The notes beneath the pieces were generated by a model, which saw nothing but the letters and a program-made list of their open reading frames with translations, was not told the DNA's origin and made no database searches. Of a stretch of DNA of 64,000 nt, positions 36,395-46,812 are shown piece after piece. The stretch's first letter is position 1; every line of letters starts with the position of its first letter. The DNA is from Papilionanthe hookeriana x Papilionanthe teres (Eukaryota > Streptophyta > Magnoliopsida > Asparagales > Orchidaceae): positions 79,673,452 through 79,737,451 of the forward strand of contig CM040424.1 of NCBI GenBank assembly GCA_022702705.1, given 5' to 3'. The translations under genes and the position numbers were made by a program.

Positions 36395-37650
36395 TTATTC
36401 ATCGTCTTATTTATATATATGAAACCGATTATTTCACTTTTTTAATAAAGTTAAAAAGGTAACATTGCAAAATTTGGATGATATGAATGTAAAAGTGTCA
36501 GCTTTAAAAATACTTGGGAATCGCGTGATATGTTTTTCACTTTTAAATTATAATATGATTAATCCGCACAATAGTGTTATTACCAAACATCCTCATGCTG
36601 ATTGCGTCATTATTTGCTGATCTACAGTCTAATTATATAATTAGTCTAAATGTAATTAAAATTAATAAGCATAATACCCAACTCAAATACATTCCTAAAT
36701 CTCTAATCCTGAATTATCTATCTGATGAAACATAATTTCCATGATTAAAATAAAAATATTCCCACATAAAGATCTATTAGAAAGCACAAAAATCCCATTT
36801 TTTTTGCAAAATCATACTCTCAATCAAATGGCTTCTCAGTTTATCAGTCTGCTCCTAATTGCAGAGCAAGACAGAGTTGCTTTTTTTTTGTTTTTATGTT
36901 TCCTGAAAAAAATGTAGCATTTATGAAAAGACTGAAAATTTAAATCCTTTGTGATATATTGTGCTCTTATGAGAAAATCATTAGTCAAAGAGAAAATATA
37001 CCATTGGGCTGTCTCGTGACAGATTTAGAACCGAATTCAATTTGGATGTAGGCTAAATTTTGTCAGACGATCATTTGGACAAAATGAAACTGCGGCTTTG
37101 ATGAATTTAGATTTCACACGAATAGACGGATTTACAGGATTTTTTGAGATAGAGCTATTGGGATTTACGTGGATGTAGACAGAACCTCTCAAATAAGTTT
37201 AATGGATTCACCAGATTCTGATTTATGAGATTTACTAAATTCAAACAACTTAAATCTCATCTTTTGCCAGATAGCACCATAGAGTTCAGATATAGTTTCA
37301 TATGAATGAAGAAAGGAAGAGCAAAAAGAAGCATCTTTCACAATAGCAAAAAAACTTTGGAAGAAAGAGTCCAACTTAGCTAAAACATTGTGACAGATCT
37401 TTGATGAAAATCTTATTTGCTACGTTGACTTCTAAATAAACAGAGACGGAAAGAAGAAATAAGAGATTAAAAGAGCTGAACTGAACAAAAAAAAAAAAAA
37501 AAAAAATTTTTTTTGCTTACCCATGTAATCCATGGCTTCAAGTTTCAGTTTAGTAACAGCTGCAGAATCTTCATCTTCATCACACAGTAGGATCCGAAGT
37601 CCTTTAGGAAAATCCTTCCACACAGCCAAATCATCAGCAGAGCAAGACAT
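22983..37650 (-). CDS. APRR2: APRR2-like pseudo-response regulator (GARP family), 563 aa, eleven exons
   Basis: Exons on the minus strand: 37650-37521, 32799-32720, 32646-32580, 32492-32446, 31964-31887, 31792-31238, 31113-30973, 30854-30585, 30283-30206, 30110-30030 and 23147-22983. All junctions are GT-AG and in frame (1692 nt with stop). Residues 1-134 form a pseudo-receiver (WKDFPKGLRILLCDEDEDS, NYHIAIVEVTTTNGH, GAAEFLQKPLSEEKL) in which the phosphorylated Asp is Glu (AIVEV) and the conserved Lys of QKP is kept. Residues 135-319 are an acidic, low-complexity linker. Residues 320-375 are the GARP/Myb-like DNA-binding domain (VDWTPELHKRFVKAIEQLG, LTRHNVASHLQ, KFRMHKRHILPK). A Pro/Trp/Tyr-rich region follows, and exon 11 ends with the conserved KPWLPLPLGLKSPS block (about 525-538). 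APRR2 proteins are nuclear transcription factors linked in fruit crops to chlorophyll and plastid development. Length is close to orthologues (about 535-560 aa). Introns 1 (4.7 kb) and 10 (6.9 kb) are swollen by repeats. Confidence 0.93.
24235..24793 (-). repeat. 3' LTR of the intronic copia element
   Basis: Plus-strand termini TGTTGTGGTA and ACGTAACA. Contains GAACGATCGACAACG and TTCGACAATTTTTG, shared with the partner at 27693. By eye about 15 differences fall in the first 120 nt, so the insertion is not recent. ORFs within it, such as 24368-24724, are not genes. Confidence 0.85.
24794..27692 (-). pseudogene. Copia gag-pol remnant (gag, protease, integrase, truncated RT)
   Basis: From 27497 to about 26613 a single frame carries a copia gag (LMKKLFNLKITEYASIVQLL, SISTCKFKLKYDDI). 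It includes a zinc knuckle CWNCDKTGHIKRNYINP whose last Cys is Tyr, then the protease active-site segment LDSGASFHTTFQREL. A frameshift near 26640 moves into ELKQNLIFVGQLDECGH. At 26403-26149 the pre-integrase/integrase start reads CESCITGEQRNVSF and LDLVHTNVWGPYSV, with Asn where the first catalytic Asp is usual. At 25983-25789, PGTPQQNSIAERINMTINEE is the integrase C-terminal core. The start of the RT (NKWMYQ, YKARLV) can be read near 25120-25300 with stops. The rest of RT/RNase H is reduced to scraps such as RYMSNSGK near 25040. It cannot encode a functional polyprotein. Confidence 0.85.
27693..28242 (-). repeat. 5' LTR of the intronic copia element
   Basis: Plus-strand termini TGTTGTGGTAAATA and CATACATAACA, 550 bp, with the same internal words as the LTR at 24235. 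The C+T-rich and poly-A stretches (27865-27930) produce ORFs on both strands that should be ignored. Confidence 0.85.
32120..32335 (+). mobile_element. LTR fragment in APRR2-like intron 4
   Basis: TATGACTCATATATCAGATCAGGGACAGATG, then TTTGTAACCCTCTGGG and CTCTCGAGGACGTAGGTTGC, matches the fragment at 19130-19425 in content and order. The CGAGGACGTAGG...GAACCTCGTAAA phrase is typical of plant copia LTR 3' ends. It sits in the intron between exons 4 and 5 (31965-32445), in antisense orientation to the gene. Confidence 0.5.
32947..33002. repeat. (TTA)n microsatellite in APRR2-like intron 1
   Basis: TTA trinucleotide array of about 55 bases, followed by a related AATAATAAT stretch at 33040. The poly-Ile minus-strand ORF across it is an artefact. 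Confidence 0.9.
33338..34990 (+). repeat. Dispersed repeat unit with internal array, copy 4 (APRR2-like intron 1)
   Basis: Starts TTGTTGCGTCTCAGAAAATTCACGG. It continues with ATTGCACGATAATACA-type and ACTACATGAGTACGCCCTTCTCTCA phrases and carries a GGTGGTCGACGACCTGTGGTCGG array (33630-33710). It ends with the tail module GAGCAATATTAGGATTGTTGGATTC, GATTTGATTATAAATATGTC and GATTGAATCAGTTTCAGACCCG (34640-34960). The ORFs at 34124-34414 lie in a C-rich spacer and have no recognisable domain. Confidence 0.6.
35319..35830 (+). repeat. Dispersed repeat unit, copy 5 (partial; APRR2-like intron 1)
   Basis: Starts TTGTTGCGTGTCCGAAAATTC, followed by CGGTGTTTAGTCCAGTCAAAGTAATC and ACTCTTCTCTCATGACAGAGAG. 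It ends in a short GCCAGCGATGGCAGGAACCAGC array. The 3' tail module is missing, so this copy is truncated. Confidence 0.55.
36155..36340 (-). mobile_element. tRNA-derived SINE in APRR2-like intron 1
   Basis: On the minus strand it starts near 36340 with GTGTTCATAGATCAGTTGGTAGAGCAGCTC, in which ATCAGTTGGTAGAGCA is a tRNA A-box region. About 35 nt on comes GGGTTTAAATCCC, a B-box. A tRNA-unrelated body follows (AGACTACTGATAC, CGGTCTGCGAGCG). The unit ends in A-rich then TAATAA-type sequence (36121-36155), usual for a plant SINE tail. TTA microsatellites flank both sides. It is in sense orientation to the host gene and lies deep in intron 1. Confidence 0.7.
36341..36393. repeat. (TTA)n microsatellite
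   Basis: TTA array of about 52 bases adjoining the head of the SINE at 36155-36340. Confidence 0.9.
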
Positions 37651-37979
37651 AACTGGTTTTGCATCTTTCTCTCAAGCGAAACTACAAAGGCATGCATGAA
37701 CTTCCCATTTCAGTACTGAACTTCACAGAATCGCTTACAAAAACTAAGAAAAAAACATATTGCTGAATCTCTGAAAAGTTTCCTCATAAGTTTTCCTTCT
37801 CTCCAACTCTAAAAGAAGCGGTTTCTCTGCTATAATTAGAACAAAACTGCAGAGAGCTTAACAATGTGATGATTAATGGAGAAGAGGTCATTATACGTTG
37901 AGAGATAAGTCTGACGAAAAGTTGATCGGTATATGCCAAAAGCTACACTGAGAATAAATTTGAGCAAGTTGGGATAGAT

Positions 37980-38022
37980 TGAACTCTCTCTCTCTCTCTC
38001 TGACTCTCTGTCTCTCTGCTTT
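37980..38022 (-). promoter_or_regulatory. GA-rich leader upstream of the APRR2-like start
   Basis: On the minus strand this is a GAGAGA tract (CTCTCTCTCTCTCTCTCTGA on the plus strand) about 330 bp upstream of the ATG at 37650. GA/CT tracts are common in plant core promoters and 5' UTRs. No TATA box or transcription start can be fixed from sequence alone. Confidence 0.35.
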
Positions 38023-38844
38023 TTTAGATAGGGACCAAAGAAAGAAGGTCACGGAGCCATTTTGGTGAGATTAATAAGTTGGATATGAAATATGGATATG
38101 ATTTGTGGTCGGTTTTCTTCAGGCCCACAGATTATCTTATTACAGTAAAATATATCAATCCGAAACCTTGTATAGATTTATATAGCTTATACATACATAC
38201 CAACAATACTTACGTATTTACATATCTAACATCAAAAGTTCACTCTTTACATTTCTACCACATCAGAAGTAACTTCATTTTAACTTTCATGAAGTGAAAT
38301 GCATGTTTTCAGGTATGGTAAGATGGTATGCATGTAGAAAATTGAAGTCACAAATTAAGCACCAATATCACGCATTTAAGGCAGTAATGAAGAAAGTATC
38401 GCATATTATATCTAATTAATTGTAGTTTACGAGCAAATGACCGAAGCTTATGATTCTAACCACTGGTCCAAGAGCCAATTCATGGTGTTTATGTAATTAC
38501 TGGTTTTCAATATGGAAGAGAAGAGAGGAGGAATTCCCAAATAATCGCAATGTGGAGGGTTGCAATGCCAGTGATACCAAATGGTACTGAATCCAGGGAA
38601 GTAGTATGGTCCACTCTCTTATGTAGGTGTAGCTTGTATATATACGTCCAAAGTTAAGGGTACACCTATGTTATATGGCTTTTTTTTTTCGGCTAGATAA
38701 CTTTTCCTTAGTTAGAGACACAAATCATAGATTTATACTTTCATATTTACATAAATACCATTCAAATCATTAACATCACATCAAGAATATTACTATTTTT
38801 TGAATTTTTAAAGCGAAATTTGCATATGTTTTTTTTATATCATA

Positions 38845-41380
38845 TTGCGTGCCCGAAAATTGACGGAGAGGGAGGACTGATAATTTAGCATATTGTCGTT
38901 GCATGAAGATTCAACACACATATTGAAAAAAGAAAAGTAGCAAAATAAGACAACGTGTTTTATTATGTGAAAAATTCACGAGAAGCGAAAAAACTGAAGC
39001 TAGCACGGTCAAAATAATTCATTATAAATTTGTAAGTACATAGGTTCACTCTTCTCCTCAATTAGGGAAGATGAAATTATAATATTAATAATTACAAATA
39101 TACAATAGTCATAATTTAGTTTCAATAAATATAGTTTTGGCAATGATAGCAATAGCGGATCACAAGAAGGGAGTCGTTTAACACAAATAGTGGAGTCTAT
39201 GGTTGTAATAGTGTTAGTTGGCCACAAAGACATAGTTGGAAGTTGTAGTAGCAGTTAGCGACATAAGTTATAATTGGTCACATAGCTCATAGTTAAAAGC
39301 TGCAGTAACAGTTAGCTACATAAGTTGTAGTTGGTCAAATAAACTGCGGATGGTAATTGTAATAGCGTTAATTGGGCAAAGAGCCTCTCGTAATTAGTAG
39401 ATGTAAATGTCGGTTGGTAACAGATGTCCTAGTGGAAGGTTACGATGACAACAATTGACCACATAAGTTAAAGTGGAAGGTTAAAATGACAGTAGTTGAC
39501 CACGTAGGTCACAATGAAATGTTGTAATGATAATATTTAAAATATAGGCCATAGTGAAAGATTACAATGATTGCAGTTGGTCACGGTGGTCGTAATGGAT
39601 GATCGCAATGACAATAATTAGTCACATAAATCATAGTGAGAAGCTACAATAGTAAGTGGGCATATAGACCATAGTGGTCACTACAGAGCATCAGTTGGGC
39701 ACAAAGATTATAGTGAAAGATTGTAATGGCATATGTTATCCATGTAGGTTGTGGTGGGAAGTTACTTAAGTCGTAGTGGGTCAATATTAGGTGACGATTA
39801 GCCATAGGCCATAATGGGTCATTCCAAGAGTATTAGTTGGTCATAGAGGCTGTAGTGAAATGCTGCAATGATAATAGCTAGCCATGTAGGATGTTCTGTG
39901 GGAAGTTATAGTAGTAACTGGCTAATATGTTGTAGTGGGTCATTGTAAGAGCGTCAGTTGGCTATATAGACCATAGTGGGTTGTTGCAAGAGTGTCATTT
40001 GGTCATAGAGATTATATTAGATGGCTATAATGGTAGTACTTATCTAAGTAGGTCGTAGTGGAAGACTATAGTACTAATTAGTCACGCATACCATAGTGCA
40101 TCGATATAAGAGCGTCACTTGGTCACGTAGTCTGTAGTGGGTTATTATAAGAGTGTTAGTTGGCCATGAACGCTGAAATAAAAGGTTGTAATGAAAAAAT
40201 TAGTCTTGTAGTGCATAGTGGGAAAGTGTAGTAATCACTAGCCATATAAACAGTAGTTGGTCACTGCAAGAGCGTCAGTTGGTCATATATACTTTAGTGG
40301 ATTTTTGTAGTGACAACAGTTAACCACCTAGGCTATAGTGAGAAGCAACATGAGTAGCTGGCCACATAGGTCGTAGTGGGCCAATGTAAGAGCACTAGTT
40401 GACCACAAAAGGCTGTAGTGGAAGGTTGCAATAATAGCAGTTTACCATGTAGATCGTGTTGGGAAGTATACTAGTAACTTGCCACATAGGCCATTACCAG
40501 TGTTGCACTCATTAGTGGTTGAGATATGTCTATCGGATTTATTATTTTATGCTAGAGACAACATTTGTCAATACACGATATATAGAGAACTTCAGGATTT
40601 TGGAGAAAGTTACCTCATTCATAATACATCGGTTACAAGCAGTGGTTGTGGGAACTTATCGCCATATCTTCAATGTGGTAATATTTGTTACATTGTATTC
40701 AAGGTAATTCATTACATCATTTTTGGTAACTTCAAAAGTAAACCGAGTTTGGCAACGATAGCGGGCAGGAAGCAACTAACAATGGTTAACAAGGGTCAAC
40801 GGGTGGTAGTCAGCAGAGGTTGGCTACTAAGGAAAAAAAGTTATCACCCGATCTTTAGTCCATAATAATACTGGAATTTGATTCATTATTCTCCTTCCTT
40901 TTTGAAGTGAAGACAGAGGGTACATTTATTGCCTATAAATAAGGAGTATTTTTATAATTCAACAAATAATTCTCATAATCACGTCATCAGCTGACAAACA
41001 TTGATTTTCTTTAATTATAAAGGTTTTTATAATAATTTGAGGGCCTTAATGACTTCATGATCAAGTTATCATGAGCGAGTTTGATTCCTCTCATCATGAC
41101 ACTTTGTTAATTATTGGTACGTCAAAATTGGAGTTCATTTCACCCTTCAAATAACTATCAAAAGCCTCAAAATGCTATTAAATGGCTTGATTCTTGCTTG
41201 ACCAGACTAGGATTTGACCGCTATTGTTATCCTTGAGCTCGTTTTATTGAGGCAGTCAGTTTGACCATAAGATTTTTGAATTTGGAGCTCAAGGTAATCT
41301 TTATTTTGAATCATAATATTTTTTATCCAAAAAATGTCTTGATATTTGTGTCACATGATAAAATGTATGAATAATGCAGT
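38845..41380 (+). repeat. Dispersed repeat unit with long internal array, copy 6
   Basis: The 5' part: ATTGCGTGCCCGAAAATTGACGG, CAACACACATATTG, GTAAGTACATAGGTTCACTCTTCTCCTC (38845-39060). The middle (about 39200-40490) is the best array in the window: degenerate subunits of about 41 nt with a consensus near AGTGGAAGGTTACAATGACA..GTTGACCACATAGGTCGT, roughly 30 in all. The tail module (41030-41370) has GGGCCTTAATGACTTCATGATC, GATTCCTCTCATC and GTCAGTTTGACCATAAG. The ORFs at 40479-40865 lie inside the unit and have no domain. It looks like a non-autonomous LTR-type element or solo LTR. Confidence 0.65.
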
Positions 41381-41384
41381 AATA

Positions 41385-42430
41385 CCACGGTGGCAACAAT
41401 TAAAATATCAAACTTTTGGGGTTCCAATCACAAAAACCTCATGTGTTATATATAATCAACTGATGCAGTTGATTCCATTAATTTTATATTAAGGATTTAG
41501 AAATTATTAATAGACTTTAATGTGGCTTAATTGTATTTTAGATTTCATTAGTTTTCTTATCTGGTCTTGTTATTAATCATGTTTTTTTCTTATTGGTTGT
41601 GCTTGGTAATGGAAATAAAAATATTTCACTGGATATGTTGGTAGACAAAATTTGATGTAATGTTGAAGCTTATCAAATCAAAGCTTCATTGTTATCTTAT
41701 CTTCTCTTCCTGCGTTGATGACGCGGTTGTTGCACAAGTGGTATCAAAGCCGATTACATCAAAGAGGAATGTCAATGACCCAACTTGCGATGATGATTGA
41801 AGCTGACGATATTTTTGCAACTCTTGTCATAAATATGAGTTTTCCATTATCTTTTCAGGTGTGTGATGGGAAATCCATCACTTAGAGAATAGTGACTCCA
41901 TCTATTAGGCAACCACGGTAGCATATCAAACACCCATACCAATCACGGGTAGCATCATTGTGGGGTATTGAAAAATCCAACAAAGTAGCTTGGGCACAGC
42001 TTTCAAGATCTACTAGTGGTGTTTTGCACATCTTTAGTCCACTAACACAATTCAACTATTCATTAGAATATTCATTATCGTGGCCAAGATAATCTTGAAA
42101 CTGTCTTTGATGTTTCTTTTTCCCAAGTTTAAATGAAAATTATAACATCGAGGATTATCTCATTTGGCAAGAGCAATTAAAAAATCTTCTTGATTATACA
42201 TATATTCTTAAAGAGAAGTAAGTTAGTTTTGTTGCAGACAAATTAAATGGGCATATGGCTAGAATCATTTAAACTATGCTCCTTGCCACAACGGTCATAA
42301 CAATGTCAAAACCTGGCTCAAGATGAAACAATTATTATAAGGGTAATTTCTCCTATCACGCGATTGATTAATGATTTTATCTAGAAACTATTGAACCTCT
42401 TCCAATTCACTAAAGACTTGGCTTTCACAT
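41385..42430 (+). mobile_element. Decayed Ty3/gypsy element: LTR end, primer site and gag remnant
   Basis: GTTGTTGCACA at about 41727-41737 precedes TGGTATCAAAGCCGATTA (from 41739), a near-match to the tRNA-iMet primer-binding site, so the sequence before it is probably an LTR 3' end. Further on, at about 42132-42290, one frame reads NENYNIEDYLIWQEQLKNLL, then ILKEK, a stop, and VSFVADKLNG. This is the order of the conserved gypsy gag segment (Y..EDFL.W...I...F....I.E..K...VA.KL.G). Stops interrupt it, and no protease, RT or integrase is recognisable downstream. Confidence 0.55.
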
Positions 42431-43759
42431 TCTTAACCTTTGGTTAGTCAAAAACATATTGTAGGAGTTTATAATAATCAACAAGCAATATCCATCTATG
42501 GTTTTGGTCCCTTTGGAGGTGAAATTTTTCTTCCGAACCACACTATGCAATATGACCAATTTCTCTTTTCAGATGGAGAAGATATATATTTTACATTAAT
42601 AGTGGAATTTCTTATGCAGGATGATGTAATGGAGGATTTTTCACATTAATTGACACTTGAGAAAAGTATGACCTCAAAAATGATTATTACCGAGGTGGTA
42701 TTAGGAAGAAATTGCAAGATTTGATATCAGATAATAAAATATTGAATATTGGAACTTCATCGCAACCAACCTCATCCAGCATTGTGGATGACAATATAAA
42801 ATTATAATTAGTTGTGAAACATGTGATGTTATTGAGTATTCATTCATTGAGTTTATGAACAAAGAAGTTGAATATGTTTTTGTTATTGAAATAGAAAACA
42901 TTCCAATTAGAGTACACTTTTGTTGATCCAGTTCTAGAACCACTCTTCTAAATCATAATAAATCCAAACTATGAAAATTTTAGTAACTGAGGGTGATAAT
43001 GATAAGAGAGAGTTGAATTCAACAACAAAATTGGTTGATGTAATTTTAAATCTTAAGAAAACTCTGGAAGAGATTATAGAATATTTTACATGTGAAGGGA
43101 AAAAAAAAAGAATCTTAGTACAATATTGGCTTCTATATATGAAGAATATAAATGTGAAGGATCTAATGTTGTTCTATCTAATCTTGACTAAAAAGTAGCA
43201 TTTTAGCATAAACAATTAAAAAAAACTCCAGATAAATGTGAAGATTTGTTACTTTTAAATTGAAAGGAGAAAGCTTGGCTCCTTATAAAGGCATACATTA
43301 GTTTCTTCTCAGAGGGCTTTGGGAAAAGGATATGTTGAGAAAGTTAAAGTGAAGCTTCATGAAATGCTTGAAAGGGGTTATAGTTTTGATAAAGTTACAT
43401 AGAGAATTAGTATAATAAGGCTAGTACAAGAAAGCTTTATTTGTATGTCTTCATATATGCTACTTATTACTGAGTTAGAGGTTATTGAACAATCCTTACA
43501 AGAAGAGCATTGGAGCTTCAAAATCAGTTATGTTTTAATATCATTATAAAGCATAAGTTATAGTTGGCATTCCCTCCCAAACCAAGATAATGTGCATTCA
43601 ATATGAACTGAACCAATTTTAGGTTGTTACAAAGAGTAGCAATGAAAGATGACATCGTTGAAGGATGGTATTTGGGAGGGCTTAGTACACTGACGACAAA
43701 TCTTCACCACCAAATACTCTTCATGTTGTTGTAGTACCGAGCCAAAAGGACATGCATGC
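42431..43759 (+). other. Unrecognised, formerly coding-looking DNA
   Basis: Several ORF fragments on the plus strand (42440-42649, 42971-43198) have ordinary amino-acid composition, and a stop-interrupted frame at 43330-43540 reads KVKVKLHEMLERGYSFDK and LITELEVIEQSLQEEHW. I do not recognise any of them. They lie between the gypsy gag remnant and the ATPase fragment and could belong to either. Confidence 0.3.
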
Positions 43760-44236
43760 ATGTTTTACATAAGCAGTACACTTGCAAAACCTTTATCTTA
43801 TTTTTTAAGTTTGTTCTTAGCAAACGATGTTCCTGTAAGCAACAAAATAAAACATGTTATGCATGATGAAGAAATATTTGTTGTAGAAGTTGTTAACAAG
43901 ATTTTTGGAATTGTTATGGCTGATACACATGAAAGTGTGAAGGGTCGTGATTGTTTATTGCCCTGTCGCTTCTCTTTGACTGTATGATATGACAGTGTTA
44001 AAACCATCTATAGAGCTCTCAATTCATGCACCAATATTAAAATGATCATTGTGGATCAACTAGCTATTGTTGAAGAAATTGGTCGAAGGCTTGGAACGGA
44101 AACTAACATATTCCCATCTTCTCATTTGTTGAGCCAGAATAAGGATCTATCTATTAATGCTCTCTTTATGGTTGAAATAATTGAGAAATTAGATGATTTT
44201 GTCAATGTGTTTTTGGAGCGCAAATATGTTTAGCCT
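43760..44236 (+). pseudogene. Plasma-membrane H+-ATPase (P-type) fragment
   Basis: One frame, broken by a stop at 43985-43987, carries the segment that follows the nucleotide-binding domain in plant P3A proton pumps. YDSVKTIYRALNSCTNIKM is followed by VDQLAIVEEIGRRLGTETN, PSSHLLSQNKDLSINAL and EIIEKLDDFVNVFLERKYV. The family has HDSAETIRRAL, KMITGDQLAI, GRRLG and a KADGFAGVFPEHKYEIV equivalent in this order. TGD has become IVD, so the conserved TGD motif is lost. The upstream half (43760-43980) is only weakly alignable. No continuation into the GDGVNDAPALK motif is present, as the match ends at the codon before TAG. It is a degraded fragment of perhaps 80-150 residues. Confidence 0.65.
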
Positions 44237-44329
44237 ATTCATTCCGTCAGATTCGTTAGTGCATCTGTTGCTCCCCCCATTCCCCCACCTATATAGGACT
44301 AGAAGATGAAAGACGTGGTGAATCAAGAT

Positions 44330-45790
44330 GATCGACCCTGCGAAACAACAAAACATTTTTCAGTAGGGTGGGTGGATAGAGGCAGGTCCGGCAATCTGAA
44401 AGAACTCGCATAGATTCGTCTTTGAGCGCGGAGCTCGTTGTCAGCGGATTCCTTACCTACCCGGGCCTCTTTTCAAATCTAGCAAGCTATCCTTTGCTTA
44501 AGCCGATGCTGATACTTCTTTCTTTTGTTTTGCAGTGTAATCTGCTGCCCTAGATTCATTGTCTAACCTTCTTTCAAAGCTCACTTAAAAAAAAAACTCT
44601 ATAGCTATTGTGTGATAGGGCCAAGAGTCCTCTGCCTTCAGCAGCTCTGTTATTTAGTGAGAATACGCTACAAGAGCGTTCGTTCTCTTTGAAGAGCTCT
44701 GGGAGCCTTTCAAAAAAAAGTAGTGAACTTCGGTGAATTCCATTGTTTCCGCTCGAGTGAGAATATCCGATGCAGTGAGCTCAAAAGGTCTTTCGCTAAG
44801 TTACCCATTTCTTTCTTTGTTTGAGCCGAGCCAAAGCCAAGTAGTTCGTCTAAGCTTCATGGCATTTCTTTTAGAAGGCTCTGTAGCCGAAGTAGAAAGT
44901 CAGTCTAAATCGGACCTGAGCAGGGAATTACCTAGGAGAATGTCGTTCAGACACTTGTCAAGTTATGCCATAAAGAAAGATGTGTCTCCTTGATCTAAGC
45001 GATCAACCTCGATACACTACCTTAGCCTACTAGAAAAATGGCGTACTAAAGGTGCTCTCCTTACGTCAGTGAACAAAGTCGCGAAGATTTATCTTTCCAC
45101 AAAAGCAGCTAGTCTTTTCGGGGTGTTATCCTTAGTTCACTTTAGGGAGTCTGTTCTTCGTCTAGTCTGATGGTGAAGCAAGGAATTGTGCTAATTAAGG
45201 TTTCTTCGGTATCATCGAATTTTCTTTCGTAGAGTCTCGATCACACGGATGTACGCCTTGATACGGTGGGGCTCGTGGGCCTCTTCCTTATGATGATCGT
45301 GTCAAATGAATGAGGAGGTCTTCCGTGAGAAAGAGCGTCTTTGCAGCACTATCTTATGGCAGCACGACTCCTAGATGCCAATATCGGATTAGCTAGGCGA
45401 GTATGGTGACAGCGATCACTACATAAAACCGAATAACGCTATCTCTCAGGTAGGCGAGCGTTATAGTGGAAGTGACCACTTGGCTATTGCAATGTGACCC
45501 ATCTAGTGCTCATTCCCTTAACATATTAAAGAGATTCAAAAAAATTCCGGCAGCTATGTAGCCTATACGAGATAAAAATCATCACCAATCACCCCGTCTA
45601 AATTCAGGGGGTTTCATGCCAAAAAGGAATCTCTCCACAAACCAGTCTGCATTTGTTCTGTTCCGGGGCGATTCATTTCAGATCAAGACTAGATTTTATT
45701 AAGCTAATAATCGAAAAGGCGCCTTAACTGGTCTTTTTTGGCGCTTGTTTGCCTCCTCACATTGGGTAAAGCAAAGCTGGTCATTGCTTG
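44330..45790. other. Probable mitochondrial DNA insertion (NUMT)
   Basis: Composition changes abruptly from AT-rich to roughly balanced GC. The wording becomes that of plant mitochondrial intergenic DNA: CTTTCTTTGTTTGAGCCGAG, GCCGAAGTAGAAAGTCAGTC, TCGCGAAGATT and GGTGGGGCTCGTGGGCCTCTTCC. No complete mitochondrial gene is recognised; the ORF at 44733-44993 has no known domain. Boundaries are estimated from the change in composition. The alternative is unrelated high-GC nuclear sequence, which the phrasing makes less likely. Confidence 0.55.
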
Positions 45791-45824
45791 TGTTACTTAA
45801 GCAAATTTAGGCCGACCCGTGGCA

Positions 45825-45986
45825 TCCGTCAAGGGTTCTCCTGCATGGAAAACTCTTTTCAAAGCTATTCCAATTATCACTGCTGGAGTCTCTTGCTCTA
45901 TTGTCAATGGTAAGTCGATCAGCCTGTGGTTTAGTCCCTGGTTTGAAGAAGCTTCATGTAAGAAAACATATTTGTGGAATGTCTAG
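45825..45986 (+). mobile_element. Non-LTR retrotransposon (LINE) ORF2 fragment
   Basis: One frame reads GSPAWKTLFKAIPIITAGVS, then CSIVNGKSISLWFSPWFEE, ending at a stop at about 45984. SxAWKxLxxA followed by a VxNGxSIxLWxxPW pattern is the region after the reverse transcriptase in plant LINE ORF2 proteins, leading to the zinc-binding RT C-terminal domain. Nothing of the RT itself is present upstream, so this is a 54-residue relic abutting the mitochondrial-like segment. Confidence 0.55.
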
Positions 45987-46370
45987 AGATAGTGTCAATT
46001 CAAGCTCTATTCAGGGCTCGTCATCATCGTCAATGTTGCTCTAACAAGTACAGTCATCTTTCAAAATAATACAAACTATATGATATGTGCAGTTTCCACT
46101 ATCATTTGGATTGTAGCTGATTTTATAACTATTGCTCTTATCTAGAAATTCAACTTGTCTCCTTCCATGATTATGATTATTGCTATCGTAAATGATGGCA
46201 AACATATGACAATCTCTGTTTATCGCATTGATCATATAGATCATTCTTTAATCATATAGATCATATAGATCATTCTTTAATCATTTCCCAATGGACATAG
46301 CTACACCTAACCCAGAATAAGCTGGCACTGTCCACGAAGAAAGTAGGACTGGCTTTTTACGATGCAGTTC

Positions 46371-46593
46371 TCACAATCTTATGGTTAGAAACGCGCCGTT
46401 CGAAGGCCGCGCGGCCGAGGGGGAGCCGTGCCACCGCCGCAGCGTCTGCCGTTCCGTAGACGCCGGGGTTTCATGGACCGAGTTAGAGACGGTCTGGAGG
46501 AGGACGGGGGGACAGCGGAGGGTTGATGTGGGAGACGCCGTTGCCGTTGGGGCCCACATGCGCGTCTTTTTCGCCGGTAATGATATTGCTTAA
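46371..46593. other. GC-rich island with overlapping ORFs, unrecognised
   Basis: About 210 bp of strongly GC-rich sequence in an AT-rich context, open on both strands (plus 46381-46593, minus 46559-46371). On the minus strand, a third frame gives a run starting EKDAHVGPNGNGVSHINPP before a stop. I do not recognise it. It may be a captured exon fragment or a transposon piece. Confidence 0.3.
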
Positions 46594-46812
46594 GAAGTTA
46601 TGAAAGGCGTTGGAGCTTTATTGGCTTTAATGAGCTTTGGGATTGTGAAAAGGCTGCCCTCTTGGTAGGTATGATTGGAAAGCAAATCCGATCTTCAGCA
46701 ATTTTATTATTATTATTATTATTATTAAAACAATTTTAAATTTACTATATTTATTTTACAATCAGTATAGTAAAATTTTGATGTTGTCCAAAGAATATAT
46801 TAAACTCGATTT

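Noticed and set aside
38565..38590. A second minus-strand primer-binding site (CCATTTGGTATCACTGGC)
   Set aside because: Matches only TTGGTATCA, then diverges, and no LTR ends flank it.
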